Shown here in pieces: positions 1 through 11,909 of a DNA stretch of 64,000 bases; position 1 is the first letter of the stretch; the number at the start of each line of letters is the position of its first letter. Source of the DNA: Ahaetulla prasina (taxonomy: Eukaryota > Chordata > Lepidosauria > Squamata > Colubridae); NCBI RefSeq assembly GCF_028640845.1, contig NC_080541.1:32689435-32753434 (forward strand), given 5' to 3'. The position numbers and the translations under genes were made by a program. The notes below the pieces were generated by a model. The model saw only the letters and a list, made by a program, of their open reading frames with translations. It did not search any database and was not told where the DNA came from.

Positions 1-523
1 GATTTGAAGCAATTCAGCCATTCCACATCCCACATCCCACCAGTATTTTCTCTCTTTCTCTTTTCCCAACTATCGTTAAAGGGTAGAGGAAGCAATTACA
101 TTTCCTTCTTCTCTCAATAACTCCATTACAGATTGCTGGTTTACCATGGCCAACAGTAAGGGCGAAGTCAAAGTTTGATTTGTGTTGATCAGCTGCAAGC
201 TAGAAAAGTGGTTTGGCCTCTGAGTTGGCTTTGCAAGCTGCAAACAAATACATGGGATTAGGACAGAAGGTTACCTACTCCTGCATCAAACCTATAATAC
301 TTGTGAGAAGTGGTTATGGTGCATAGTTCAATGAAAATTTAATGTGTGTGCGTCGGAAGTGAAAAAGGCAGATTTCATTTTGAGGATTAATTAACAAAGA
401 CATTTAAAGTAAAATAGGCTATCACAAAGCCTTTTATACATTAAATGATAAAACAAATATGATAATGATGATGGTTATGATTTTGCTGAGTTCAGCTGTG
501 GACATTGGTATATTTTTGTTGGC
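1..523. other. Intergenic, nothing recognised
   Basis: AT-rich single-copy-looking DNA with only short unsupported reading frames. No exon-like or repeat signature seen. Confidence 0.5.
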
Positions 524-531
524 AGCTATAT

Positions 532-712
532 CAGGGGTGGGTTCTACTTTCCTTTACTACCAGTTTGCATCATGCCCGCGCCTGCTACGTTCGTGTGCAC
601 GCTCTTCTACGCAGATCGCTTTTGATGACGTTTGGGTCAGTGGGCGGAGCCTCCCACCGGTTTTACTACTGGTTCTATAGAACCAGTGTGAACCAGGGGC
701 AACCCACCACTG
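532..712. mobile_element. hAT-like MITE, 181 bp, with 8-bp TSD
   Basis: The left end CAGGGGTGGGTTCTACTT and the right end (reverse complement CAGTGGTGGGTTG) form imperfect terminal inverted repeats. It is flanked by a perfect 8-bp duplication AGCTATAT at 524-531 and 713-720, the hallmark of hAT transposition. It has no coding capacity. Related pieces lie at 28733 and around the CR1 at 49571-51686. Confidence 0.9.
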
Positions 713-720
713 AGCTATAT

Positions 721-1612
721 GGAAGCAGTTTGCCATGCCTTCTTCCAAGATATGGAGCCGTGGTATTCTAGGAAGGTCTGCTAAAAACCAACAAAGCTCT
801 TTCTAATTCTAAACAAGTTCAGCCCAGTCTTGGATCTGAAACATCATAAATCAGCCACATTCAAAAACAAGACAGGGCAGGCAAATTGCTAAGTTTGGCA
901 TAGTAGTTAAAAGCACTAGGTTAGAAGTGGGAGGATTGTGGATTCTAATGCTGTCTTAGGCACAAAACCAGCTAGACAAAGCCAGAAATTCATATTCACT
1001 CTCAACTGGCACTCAAAAACTCTGTCTTTTATTTCTTTTGTTGTTTGATTTGATTTGATTTTAATGGCTGCCCATCTCATTTAAGTTTACACTGGGTGGC
1101 TTACCAATAAGTCCAATAAAAACAAGTTGAAAACCAATATACAAACATATCAAAAGTATACATTATCATTATTTTTTTTTAAAAATCACAATTAGCAGCC
1201 TAATTCTGGTATGGTAGAAAGAAGGATAATAACAGGTGCTGGGAGATGTCATAGCTTCTTAAGTGCAACTTTGCTTTGGATGGGAATTGAACTAGATGAT
1301 CTCAATGAACATTTCAAAACTTACATTATAAGGTTCTATGAAATATGTAGTCCTCAGTGCATCTGATTCCAATGAATATCTGCTACCTATCCTGGAAATA
1401 CAGAAGCTGAAACATGGGAGAGTCAGGGAGATTCATTGCTATAAGATACCCAGGAGTTGAATAGCTTTGAAGGACAGTTGGACAATTTATGAATAGGTAA
1501 TTGTCCTCTTGTTCTGGTGTTCACTGGCCACCAAGAAAACAGAATCCTGGATTAGACAATTTTTTGGATGAATTAACACAGATCTACTTACATTCTTATA
1601 TTATAGTTTAAT
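721..1612. other. Intergenic, nothing recognised
   Basis: AT-rich sequence without open frames of note and without a repeat I can name. Confidence 0.45.
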
Positions 1613-1747
1613 AAAAAGAAGGACTGGGGTGGCATGATAGCAGTGTTCTAATATCTAAAGGGCTGCCACAAAAAAGAGGAGGTCAACCTATTCTCTAAAA
1701 CATCTGAAGGCAGGACAAGAAGCAATGGATGGAAACTAATCAAGGAG
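1613..1747 (+). mobile_element. CR1 3'-region fragment
   Basis: Resembles the CR1 copy at 38650-38800 (GGCATGATAGCAGTGTTC, then ATCTAAAGGGCTGCCAC, then GACAAGAAGCAATGGATGG). This is the region coding for the C-terminal part of ORF2 in classical CR1. Short, decayed and without the element's 3' end. Confidence 0.75.
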
Positions 1748-2026
1748 ACATCACTTAATGGCCCACTTTTCCTACCCGGCTCCATGGCATCAACTCCCAG
1801 TCATTGGCCATTACTTAATTTTCCCCAAAGATGAATGGATGAAAAAAACCTAAAGTTTGTCTGTATTTCAAAGCTGCGTTTGGATGGTAGGAAGGAAATA
1901 AGGAAATACTGTTTTTAATATCAATACAACTATGGACCTCTTTAAATGTGGCTCAGTCATTGCTGTAGACAAAATGAAGGCAGTGATGTTCGTGCTGTGG
2001 TCAATTAATTCAGAACTAAATAATAA

Positions 2027-2905
2027 TAATTATAATATTTTAATTTGTATACCGCCCTTCTCCCGAAGGACTCAGGGCGGTGCACAGCCAAAATAAAAGC
2101 AAAAACTACACATACAATACTAAAAACAACCCTTAAAAAACTTATTCCATTGGCCTTAAATAAAATATCTCCCTATAAAATTACAAAAATTTAAACCCAT
2201 AAAATAAATTTAAAATATTACAAATTCAAGCCAGTCCAGCAAGACGAAATAAATAAGTTTTAAGTTCGCGGCGAAAGGTCCTGAGGTCAGGTAATTGTCG
2301 AAGTCCAGGGGGAAGTTCGTTCCACAGGGTAGGAGCTCCCACAGAGAAGGCCCTCCCCCTGGGGGTCGCCAGTCGACATTGCTTGGCTGACGGCACCCTA
2401 AGGAGTCCCTCTCTGTGAGAACGCACCGGTCGTTGGGAGATAGACGATGGCAGGCGGTCCCGTAGATATCCCGGTCCTAAGCCATGGACCGCTTTAAAGG
2501 TAGTAACCAACACCTTGAAGCGCACCCGGAGGCAACAGGCAGCCAGTGCAGTCTGCGCAGGATAGGTGTTACATTGGAGCTTCGAACTGCTCCCTCAATA
2601 ACCTGCGCAGCCGCATTCTGGACTAACTGGAGTCTCCGGGTGCTCTTCAAGGGGAGCCCCATGTAGAGAGCATTGCAGTAGTCCAAGCGAGAGGTAACGA
2701 GAGCATGAGTGACCATGCATAGGGCATCCCGGTCCAGGAAGGGACGCAACTGGCGGATCAGGAGAACCTGATAAAAAGCTCTCCTGGAGACGGCTGTGAA
2801 ATGGTCTTCAAAAGACAGCCGTCCATCCAGGAGCACGCCCAAGTTGCACACCCTTTCCATTGGGGCCAAAGTCTTTAATAAGTGGCATTTAACCAACAGT
2901 GGATC
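2027..2905 (-). mobile_element. 5'-truncated CR1/L2-clade LINE
   Basis: Minus-strand copy holding the C-terminal third of the reverse-transcriptase ORF and the 3' UTR. Recognisable stretches are LGVLLDGRLSFEDH, VTSRLDYCNALYMGLP, QLVQNAAA and, in a second frame, FSVGAPTLWNELPPGLRQLP followed by a stop near 2226. The 3' UTR ends at about 2027 in the family's conserved hairpin-like block (ACCGCCCTTCTCCCGAAGG on the plus strand). Same family as the copy at 49580-51475. One frameshift near 2500 and 5' truncation make it dead. Confidence 0.9.
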
Positions 2906-3719
2906 ATAATAAAGCTGTATGCACCCATAAGATGTGCTTTTACATTGTAGCTGTATAATCCTGCCATGAATATGAACTTTGAAGAGAGGGTTATTTCTTT
3001 CATTGCATTGTTGATTCCATTTACCATCAATTTCATATTAAAATCTCTTCAGAGACAGGAAGGAAGAGGAGCTTCAGAAGCATGAGATAGTTTAAGCCAT
3101 TTGATGTTTTCTCGGTTTTAGGGCAAGGGAGTGATGAGAAAAAAATCACCAGATGTTCTGAGATCCTATGATAGGGATTGGGAATAAGTTCCACAGCTGC
3201 AAGCCATCTGCCAAAAAATGCTTATACCACTCAGTACTTTTGCAGTTTCATGATTCTTTGGGGTATTGCTTTAATAGGAGGCCATGAAACACTTAAGAAG
3301 TTATTTTTCTGTGCAGTATACTTAGTCTAGGTTCAGAATTCCAGTTGGGAAATAGACCATTTATTGCAATTAATGAAGCTTTATGCAACTCATAGCTGAG
3401 ATAAACATGCTTTGGGCCAGTGACTGGTGATCTTCCAAAAGAAAGGGGAGGGGCACATAGCTCCTCATGGCAAAATTAAAGCGCTATTCACCAGACATCA
3501 AGCTGGCAGAAAACTATACCAGCATAGCATTATTTACTTATTTATTTATCAATATTATATATTGCCTTAGTCACAGAATGAACCCCCATGGTTAACAATA
3601 TAAAGCTGATTGCATGAAAGAGTTGAATGATCGTTACATATTAAATAAAACATTAACAATATAGTAGAATAAAATTAAAATAGAATAAAAACTCATCAGA
3701 ACAGTAATAGTCTAACCCA
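2906..3719. repeat. Intergenic with an old LINE 3' tail
   Basis: Mostly unrecognised. Around 3531-3690 an AT-rich stretch (TATTTACTTATTTATTTATC and an ATATTGCC block) resembles a decayed minus-strand L2/CR1 3' end. Nothing else supported. Confidence 0.4.
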
Positions 3720-3787
3720 GGCTCGCTGAGGAATTCTGGGAGTTGATGTCCATAAGTCTTAAAAGTTGTCAAGGTTGGACACCCCTC
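3720..3787. mobile_element. hAT-like MITE fragment
   Basis: Contains GAATTCTGGGAGTTGATGTCC, AAGTCTTAAAAGTTG and AAGGTTGGACACCCC, the right half of the fold-back family seen intact at 15977-16097. The left terminal repeat is missing. Confidence 0.7.
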
Positions 3788-3879
3788 AACTAACCCATCA
3801 AATTAAGAGCAAGCTGCCCTCTTTCCTTGAAAATTACTTTAGAACAGTCCCATCTATGCAAACTTTTGGAAAAACCAGA

Positions 3880-4460
3880 CCATCTGGTGTCAACGTCTGG
3901 AGAAGTGTAACGGTGTATGAGAAATTACGTGATATCACATAATAAATCCTTGCTTAAAGATTGAGTTGGCTGATTCCATTTGGAGATGGCAGCCCAGAAG
4001 TTATGTAGGAACCAAGCATATAGGGCTTTACAGATTAAAACCAGGACTATATGTTGCATCTGTAGACCTATTGAAAACCAGTTGAAAATCCACGTCCTAA
4101 GCAGTTCATAGTCACCAAAAAGTGGACTATTTCATTTTTCACTGATTTTCCAGTTGGCTTTAAAGGCATTCCTATGGCACTAGTTCGAAGATTGAGTCAT
4201 CATCATCAAAGTCTCTTGTTCCTGCAGGGCAACAACTGACATATCAGCTAAAGTTGATGTCCTGGCATAGTCAAAGGAAGTCCTGGCACATCCTCCACCT
4301 GCCCTTCCAGCAAGCGCATTGAATCTAGGAGGATCTGTGTGTCATAAATCTGTTTCTTGAGCAGACTGCAACTGATTCAGATTTAAAACCTGAACTTAAA
4401 GGCAGCCATGTTGAATATATCCATCTTGCTATGATTCACCTTTAGCCTGTTTTGTCCTAT
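3880..4460 (-). mobile_element. Old L2/CR1-like LINE fragment
   Basis: Phrases such as TAGGGCTTTACAGATTAAAACC and GAACCAAGCATA are typical of the decayed minus-strand L2/CR1 text also seen at 8697-8786. The coding content is too eroded to translate. Family assignment is by eye. Confidence 0.5.
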
Positions 4461-4586
4461 TCAAAACCCAATGGTTTTCAGACAATAGGTTAAGACATTC
4501 ACACCATCTACAAGCAGTGTCACAAATGCTGTAGGTTGACATTATTCATGATTCTTCACTCCAAGCAATTATCTTACCTTCTAGTG

Positions 4587-4669
4587 CTGGGGTCTCCAAC
4601 CTTGGGAGTTGGTGGAACTCTGGGAGTTGAAGTCCACAAGTCTTAAAGGGACCAAGGTTGGAGCCCCTG
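4587..4669. mobile_element. hAT-like MITE, 83 bp, with perfect 8-bp TSD
   Basis: Left end GGGTCTCCAACCTTGGGAG and right end CCAAGGTTGGAGCCCCTG are inverted repeats. The flanks TTCTAGTG at 4579-4586 and 4670-4677 are identical, an 8-bp hAT-type duplication. Internal deletion derivative of the family at 15977-16097. Confidence 0.88.
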
Positions 4670-4677
4670 TTCTAGTG

Positions 4678-6412
4678 CTTTCATATAGATGCTATGCTAT
4701 CATAGAAATAGTGCTGGCAAATGGTTCTATCAATTACACTATACAGGACATACTAAGGGAAAGAGATTGATGGGCTCCCTTGGTTTTATTTCCCTCCCTC
4801 TCTCCCACAAATATCATCAGATTGCCCTACTCTAACCCATATTCTGTTAGTGCAGAAACCTCCACCCTACTTAATGTAGGTTAGAGAAGGTGGGGAAGGG
4901 GATGGATTTTAACATATGGCTTGACTGAAAATTTTCTTTTGGTCTGCTTTCTTTTGGCCCAGAACGTTTGTGCAGATGTGTCAAAGAGAGTCCAACTATC
5001 AACCAATATCTCTTCACTTTCTTCACAACTGGAACAGGCTACTCTATGTGGGCTGGAAAAGTCCAGATGACTACTACAATAGATGGCTAGGAGAGAAGAC
5101 CTCTTTACTACCACCCAGCTTTTTACAACCTATATGTGATATCACTAAAGCATAATACTCTAATTTGCATCTAATCAGGCCACACATTCACCCTCTCAAT
5201 GTCTTTTCTCCTTTTGGTATTTGTAATATTGCCTTCATCTCATTGTCTTACGTTGTCCTTAATTGTCAAAAGAATACTGAGACATCCAAGGAGACATAGA
5301 ATGCAATTTTAAGGTATGTTATTTTCATCCTAAGAGTGGGTAGGTAGCAACAGAGAGGGATAGGCAGGGCTTTAACAATTCATATTTAAAAATGTTCATT
5401 TTCTGGAGTGTTAGATTATGTACAGCGCAGACTATATCTTACCCTATCTTGGCTATTTTTGTAGGAGATCCTGTATGCTGGTCCTTGGACTTCGCTTGGA
5501 TTTTATTTCTGGTGAACATTATGCTAGCTTTGTACTAGTCCATTAGTCCTGAGATACAACTTACAGCCAATTAAGAGTAAAAGTCATGCAATTCTGCTCA
5601 AAAGCTGAACTCTTTGGGCAACAGTAGTGAAATTGCAAGCTTGACATTGATATCAAAAAGACTGCATCGTTGATGTTAGAATTTGAAAATTGAATGCAGG
5701 TGATTTTTCATTTAAGGATGAATATCTACAATAGCTGAACAAGTATTATCTGCATGTGTATGATATAACTGAATTTAATCTATGTATTTAGTGTAGATTA
5801 GAAATGCAAATTAGTTGCACACAACAGACGTGACAAAAGCTGGAATGAAGCCCATATACATTAGTACTAGCTAGTAAGAGGCACGATTATCTATTTTCTG
5901 AATGTGTAACAATAATATTGCTTATTTCCATTAACAACATACAAAGGAATATCATTTTGCAATCATTTAGAGAGTGCTAATAGGTGTCTCATGCAACTGT
6001 ATTTTTTACATTAATATTGTCTCATGCAACATATTTTTCTCTGACAGGGAAACTATTCCTGCAGCTGGATTCCCAAGGAAATCTTTTGGTGGAAATGATG
6101 TACAGAATGGATTTGTGTATCAGTTCAGGGTTTGTGTACCTGATCCTGTTCCAACAGAACAGATGCTGTAGATTTTTACTCTTCATAAAGTTAAATTTTC
6201 TGGAATCGGATGTCAAGTGACAGTGGGAATAATCCATATGAGGGAAATAATATGTAGTACAATAGCTTTATTTATTTGCCAGTTTCAAAATACAATTTCC
6301 AGATATTCTTCTTGGGATAAAATTATGTTGAAAATATGCATCAAGAAGTGTAAAATGTCCAATTTCTCAAGAGGCTGGCGTTATCTTGAAAAAGATGCCT
6401 TTTTAGAACAGA
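4678..6412. other. Intergenic, nothing recognised
   Basis: AT-rich DNA without a supportable gene. Reading frames near 4881-5155 and 5974-6237 are short, overlap on both strands and lack similarity that I can name. Confidence 0.45.
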
Positions 6413-7688
6413 GTCTGTTTTGAACGATAAAAAAGAAGTAGTTCCTCTAATTTTTGCTTCTTGCTCCAAAAAAATGTTGGAATAACATGAAGTTGGCTAA
6501 TTTGAGCAACTGTATGTATTGGGAGGTAGTTTGATGTAGTGCAGTAAAGCCTGGAGATTTTGAATTCTAGTCCCATCTTATGCCAGACATCAGCTGAGTG
6601 TCCTTGGGCCATTCATTCTTTCTCAGCCCTAGGAAGCAAGCGATGGCAAAGCGATCCTGAAATCTTGCCAAGAAAACTGTAGGGACCAGTCTAGGCCGGC
6701 ACCAATGTTGGTGTCATCAACATTGACTCGAAAGCACATACACAAACAAAAAATATTGTTTATGTAGACAAAGTCAGTTATCTTAGTAAATCAGTTACAG
6801 TTTGGATCAATATTGATTAGATGTAGCATTCTGCGTGCTTTATCAATGACAAAAAGCCTTCTTAAGATGAGAGATCTGGTGAAGGATGAACTCATTGTCA
6901 GAATGAGTAACTTGTTTCTCTGTCTCTGTGGATTTTCAAAGCTGCCTGGGGCAGCATCAACTTGAAAATGCCTCATAAAATAGGCCAGGGAATTGAAGGT
7001 TCATACAGCTTCAAGTTGCTGAGGTTGAGAAACACTATATTAGAAATATATAAACATTGAAACATTGAATATTTTGTACCCACTCGAGCATTTCTGGAGG
7101 ATGGTTATTTAGATGCTTTTGATCACACCAAGAATGTATCATTTGTTCCCATATGGCCACCTTTAAGGAATTTATTGCAGTGGTTTTGAACCTGTTGTCT
7201 GAGGACCCCCGGGGGGCTCCTGTAATGTCATGGGGTCCCTGAAGGCTTGAAGAAATGTTGTGATTTAAATCTTGAGTTATGTCTTGGTGGTCTGTGGCCA
7301 TGGTCCATGGCCACAAAAGATATTAAAAGGGAATCCGTGCTGAAGAAACGGTTGAGAACCACTGATCCATTAAATTGTAAACTATCAGGAACAGCAGCAA
7401 ACTGTACAAAGAAAACTGCTTGACCACAATAGTTTTCTTCTTAAAACTTAAAATTCATAGTATACATCACAACAGTAGTTAAAGAGTTTTATTTTGCTTT
7501 GTCAAGGGGGATAATTGTCAGAATATTACATTCTGCCACTTTGTGAACTCAGCTTTGCCACATATTGTGCAATTAAGGAACACTTGCTGAACACAATTTT
7601 AAAATTGCTCAACTTGTGACAAATCCAAAGTGTAGCATTTCATTAATTTTCAAGTGTTATTCAATAAATTTGCATAGCAGAAAAATAG
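6413..7688 (+). repeat. Segment repeated at 10591-11866 (copy 1)
   Basis: About 1.27 kb, from CTGTTTTGAACGATAAAAAAG to GCATAGCAGAAAAATA, recurs 4178 bases downstream with only about half a dozen single-base differences that I noticed. It holds a hAT-like MITE (7178-7364) but no gene. In this copy the sequence passes smoothly into flanking DNA at both ends, so this is the likely original. Confidence 0.95.
7178..7364. mobile_element. hAT-like MITE with CAGTGGTT termini
   Basis: Left end CAGTGGTTTTGAACCTG and right end GGTTGAGAACCACTG match the terminal repeats of the CAGTGGTTCTCAACC class of hAT elements. The 8-bp flanks (ATTTATTG / ATCCATTA) agree at 5 of 8. An internal palindrome GTGGCCATGGTCCATGGCCAC lies near 7295-7315. 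Confidence 0.75.
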
Positions 7689-8579
7689 CTGTTTAACCTC
7701 TTCTAAGTAATCAAGAAAGAAGGAATTAGCTCAACCAAATACTGAGATTTTAAAAATTATAAATGATATCGTAATAAAGATTGCATTCAGACAGTTGTAA
7801 TTCATCTGTATTGCTGTAATCAGTGAGATTTAACATTAATTACAGTAGATCTACGTGAGCATAACCAAGTTTGTTTTCATGACACATATTCTAAAATGTT
7901 TGGTTAATTTTACAACTTTGTGTGTCCTGGAAACATGATATCAATTTAAATGTCACTCTACATTGGTTTCCGAATGAAGAAAAGGTGCAGTTGCCTAGAA
8001 AACAAAACTATTTATTCAATGGGAAATATGCCATTAAATATCCCCTGCTCAGATTAGCTGGCTTCCATCCTTTTTTCTATTTTTGATGACTGCATTATTT
8101 TCTGTTGGCACCACAATGATCCCCTCCCCTTTCATTCTTTTTGTATATCTCTGTATCATTCTAATGATGAACAAGTACTAGAAAAATAGTTAAAAGATCT
8201 ATGGTAGCCAAATTACAACATAATAGCCAGCAAATTAAAGCTCAATTAAAATGAATTAGCTAAAATAATAATTGAAACCATCACATAAAAAAACCCCATC
8301 AAAACACAGATAAATCCAATGGACCATCAGATAAAACACAGATAAATCTAATGGACCATCAGAAATTTTCAAGAACCATTTTTACCTGCCTCCAGAAAAC
8401 AATCTCTGAGAGAACAAATCTAATTTCTTAGGGCTGTTCCATAAGACTGAGCCATTACAGAAAAGCAACATCTGCTTGCTTCAGTCTTCTCATTTCATGA
8501 AAATGATAAACTAACAATAGTTTCTCTCATATTAAATGAAGACTTAAATGGAAAGTGGTTCTCTAGGTACCCTCTAGGG
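7689..8579. other. Intergenic, nothing recognised
   Basis: AT-rich DNA; a short internal repeat (AAAACACAGATAAATC twice around 8300-8350). No gene seen. Confidence 0.45.
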
Positions 8580-8690
8580 CAGGGCTGTCAAACTCAAGGC
8601 CTGCAGGCTGGATGCGTCACATGCTGGCCACGCCCAGTTTAGCAAAGGGGAAAAAACTCACTTGATAATGCCGTGAGTTTGCAATCCCTA
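8580..8690. mobile_element. hAT-like MITE, decayed
   Basis: Left end CAGGGCTGTCAAACTCAAGG and right end GAGTTTGCAATCCCTA are decayed inverted repeats of the family also at 36766-37064. Flanks CTCTAGGG / GTCTAGGA agree at 6 of 8. Confidence 0.65.
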
Positions 8691-8722
8691 GTCTAGGACT
8701 TTATAGGTTAAAACTGTCACTC

Positions 8723-9287
8723 TGAATTGCACCATAATCAATGGCCCTGGTAACTAGCAGAGGCTAATTCTCTTCATAATTCTCTAATTCACTTCTCTTC
8801 TCTCTGTATACCAATGACTGCATCTCCAACAATCCATCTGTTAAGCTACTGAAGTTCGCAGATGACACAACAGTGATTGGTCTCATTCGAGTCAATGACG
8901 AATCCGCATATAGACGAGAGGTCGAACGACTAGCCTTGTGGTGCAACCAAAACAATCTGGAACTGAACACACTCAAAACCGTAGAAATGGTGGTAGACTT
9001 TAGGAGAAACCCTTCCATACTTCCACCTCTCACAATACTAGACAACACAGTATCAACAGTAGAAACCTTTAAATTTCTAGGTTCTATCATATTGCAAGAT
9101 CTAAAATGGACAGCTAACATCAAAACAATCATCAAAAAAGGACAACAAAGAATGTTCTTTCTGTGCCAACTCAGTAAGCTCAAACTGCCCAAGGAGCTGC
9201 TGATTCAGTTCTACAGAGGGATTATTGAGTCTGTCATTTGCACCTCAATAACTGCAACCTAACAAGAAAGACACAGACTTCAGAGGA
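8723..9287 (+). mobile_element. Snake1-type CR1/L3 LINE fragment with L2 flank (partial duplicate)
   Basis: Positions 8790-9287 carry the C-terminal ORF2 coding region of the Snake1-type LINE: FADDTTVIGLI-like catalytic region, then LALWCNQNNLELNTLKT and LSKLKLPKELLIQFYRG. The 67 bases before it are an old minus-strand L2-like sequence shared word for word with 13582-13648, so this is a duplicate of that locus and not an independent insertion. It lacks about 20 bases after ATAACTGC and breaks off inside the ORF at 9287, where CR1 sequence starts. Confidence 0.88.
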
Positions 9288-10592
9288 TACCCCACCGCCG
9301 GGTGGGGTATCAGTTCCTGCGCCTGCTCGCGGCGATGAGTTAATAGGTCCGAGGGTTACGGGGAGAGTTCAGGTTCCATTAGTGGAGGGTGGTGCTATTT
9401 GCACGGTATGGGGGAGGGGCAGATTTGGCGGAAGTGGGGGCTCGGATCGTGTAAGGGGGGTGCGCGCTTGATGCTTACAGGCGATCGCGTGCCCCGAGCC
9501 CCCAGACTTTTCCCGTTCCCCGGATGGTCAAGACCCTCAGAGCCTGGGCCTTCGGCTGATGTTGTGTAATGCACGGTCCGTGGCCAATAAGGCCCCCCTA
9601 ATTTACGATCTTATTCAGGGGTGCGCGGACTTTATAGGCATTACGGAGACCTGGTTGGGCACAGAAGGGGGCATGCCCCTGGTACAGATGTGCCCGCCAG
9701 GCTTCCGGGCATTTCATCAGCCGAGAGCCCAGGGTAGGGGTGGGGGGGTGGGGGGTGTGATTAGAGAGAGTCTGGAGCCGAGGGAGACCACTGTACCTCA
9801 GATTGCCGGGTGTGAATCCCTCTTTGTGAAGTGGGGCCATAGATGTCAGATGGGCTTGCTGGCTGCGTACCTGGCTCCTTGCTGCGTGACAGCTGCCCTG
9901 CCCGAGCTGCTGGAGGTGCTTGCTGGGGTGGCAGTTGAGACCCCCAAACTTTTAGTCATGGGGGACTTTAACTTGCCATCTTCTGGCTCGTCATCGACAG
10001 CAGCTCGGGAGTTCGCGGCCTCCATGACGGCCTTGGACCTGACTCAAGTAGTTGATGGCCCTACCCACATTGGGGGTGGTACACTCGATCTGATTTTTGT
10101 CTCTGGTCAGTGGTTGAGAGATCTGGACTTAAAGGAAATAGTCATTGAACCTTTGTCATGGTCAGATCACTCTCTCCTTCGCCTGGACTTTCTGACCGCC
10201 ATCCAACACCGCAGGGAGACGGAGCCGATGCGTTGGTTCCGTCCCAGGCGCCTGATGGACCCGGCAGGGGTCCGGACGGAGCTTGGGCCATTTCCTGAGG
10301 GTCTGGCTCACGGCACGTCTGAGGAACTTGTTGCGGCCTGGGAGCGGGCGCGGCGGGGCCTTAGATCGTGTCGTGCCTCTGCGACCTCTGACCCGGCGCA
10401 GGTCCCAACCGGCTCCTTGGTTCTCCGAGGAGCTGAGGGGATGAGCGCGGAGAAGGCGCCTAGAGAGTTCCTGGAGGTCTAGCCGTTCAGAGGCTGATCG
10501 GACACTAGTGAAGTCCTATACTAGGACTTACCTAGTGGCATTGAGAAGCGGCGTTGCTCGCCTCCTCCCTCATTGCGTCGGCAGATAACCGC
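9288..10592 (+). mobile_element. CR1/L2-clade LINE, 5' part only
   Basis: GC-rich sequence unlike its AT-rich surroundings. It opens with a hairpin (CCCCACC GCC GGGTGGGG) and a 5' UTR-like stretch, then encodes the apurinic-type endonuclease domain. It stops abruptly at 10592, before the reverse transcriptase and without a 3' UTR. LINE insertion normally loses the 5' end and keeps the 3' end; this copy shows the reverse, so its right edge is a rearrangement or assembly break. The family appears to be that of the copy at 49580-51475, which begins at about the point where this one stops. Confidence 0.88.
9559..10482 (+). pseudogene. LINE apurinic-like endonuclease domain (ORF2 N-terminus)
   Basis: Open frame of 307 codons. 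Seen motifs of the exonuclease-endonuclease-phosphatase fold: LCNARS (residues 2-7), ITETWL (28-33), the metal-binding MGDFN (134-138), [12 protein letters not shown] (169-180) and the catalytic WSDHS (201-205). In CR1/L2 LINEs this domain nicks the target DNA to start reverse transcription. The last 30 or so residues run out of frame relative to the family, and the reverse transcriptase is missing. The start is the first Met before the LCNARS motif. No host function implied. Confidence 0.88.
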
Positions 10593-11866
10593 CTGTTTTG
10601 AACGATAAAAAAGAAGTAGTTCCTCTAATTTTTGCTTCTTGCTCCAAAAAAATGTTGGAATAACATGAAGTTGGCTAATTTGAGCAACTGTATGTATTGG
10701 GAGGTAGTTTGATGTAGTGCAGTAAAGCCTGGAGATTTTGAATTCTAGTCCCATCTTATGCCAGACATCAGCTGAGTGTCCTTGGGCCATTCATTCTTTC
10801 TCAGCCCTAGGAAGCAAGCGATGGCAAAGCGATCCTGAAATCTTGCCAAGAAAACTGTAGGGACCAGTCTAGGCCGGCACCAATGTTGGTGTCATCAACA
10901 TTGACTCGAAAGCACATACACAAACAAAAAATATTGTTTATGTAGACAAAGTCAGTTATCTTAGTAAATCAGTTACAGTTTGGATCAATATTGATTAGAT
11001 GTAGCATTCTGCGTGCTTTATCAATGACAAAAAGCCTTCTTAAGATGAGAGATCTGGTGAAGGATGAACTCATTGTCAGAATGAGTAACTTGTTTCTCTG
11101 TCTCTGTGGATTTTCAAAGCTGCCTGGGGCAGCATCAACTTGAAAATGCCTCATAAAATAGGCCAGGGAATTAAAGGTTCATACAGCTTCAAGTTGCTGA
11201 GGTTGAGAAACACTATATTAGAAATATATAAACATTGAAACATTGAATATTTTGTACCCACTCGAGCATTTCTGGAGGATGGTTATTTAGATGCTTTTGA
11301 TCATACCAAGAATGTATCATTTGTTCCCATATGGCCACCTTTAAGGAATTTATTGCAGTGGTTTTGAACCTGTTGTCTGAGGACCCCCGGGGGGCTCCTG
11401 TAATGTCATGGGGTCCCTGAAGGCTTGAAGAAATGTTGTGATTTAAATCTTGAGTTATGTCTTGGTGGTCTGTGGCCATGGTCCATGGCCACAAAAGATA
11501 TTAAAAGGGAATCCGTGCTGAAGAAACGGTTGAGAACCACTGATCCATTGAACTGTAAACTATCAGGAACAGCAACAAACTGTACAAAGAAAACTGCTTG
11601 ACCACAATAGTTTTCTTCTTAAAACTTAAAATTCATAGTATACATCACAACAGTAGTTAAAGAGTTTTATTTTGCTTTGTCAAGGGGGATAATTGTCAGA
11701 ATATTACATTCTGCCACTTTGTGAACTCAGCTTTGCCACATATTGTGCAATTAAGGAACACTTGCTGAACACAATTTTAAAATTGCTCAACTTGTGACAA
11801 AACCAAAGTGTAGCATTTCATTAATTTTCAAGTGTTATTCAATAAATTTGCATAGCAGAAAAATAA
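10591..11866 (+). repeat. Segment repeated from 6413-7688 (copy 2)
   Basis: Nearly identical to 6413-7688 at an offset of 4178, including the MITE (11356-11542). Differences noticed include A for G near 11174, T for C near 11306 and A for T near 11802. The left edge abuts the broken CR1; the right edge jumps into a Snake1 sliver through shared bases GCAGAAAAATA. Confidence 0.95.
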
Positions 11867-11909
11867 TTGCTACCAACCTGCCTTCCATTGAGGACCTGTA
11901 TACTGCACA
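11862..11909 (+). mobile_element. Snake1-type LINE sliver
   Basis: About 45 bases (TAATTGCTACCAACCTGCC ... GACCTGTATACTGCAC) identical to the inside of Snake1 ORF2, for example at 14166-14216. It joins the duplicated segment on the left and the tandem unit on the right, each time at a short shared sequence. Confidence 0.85.
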
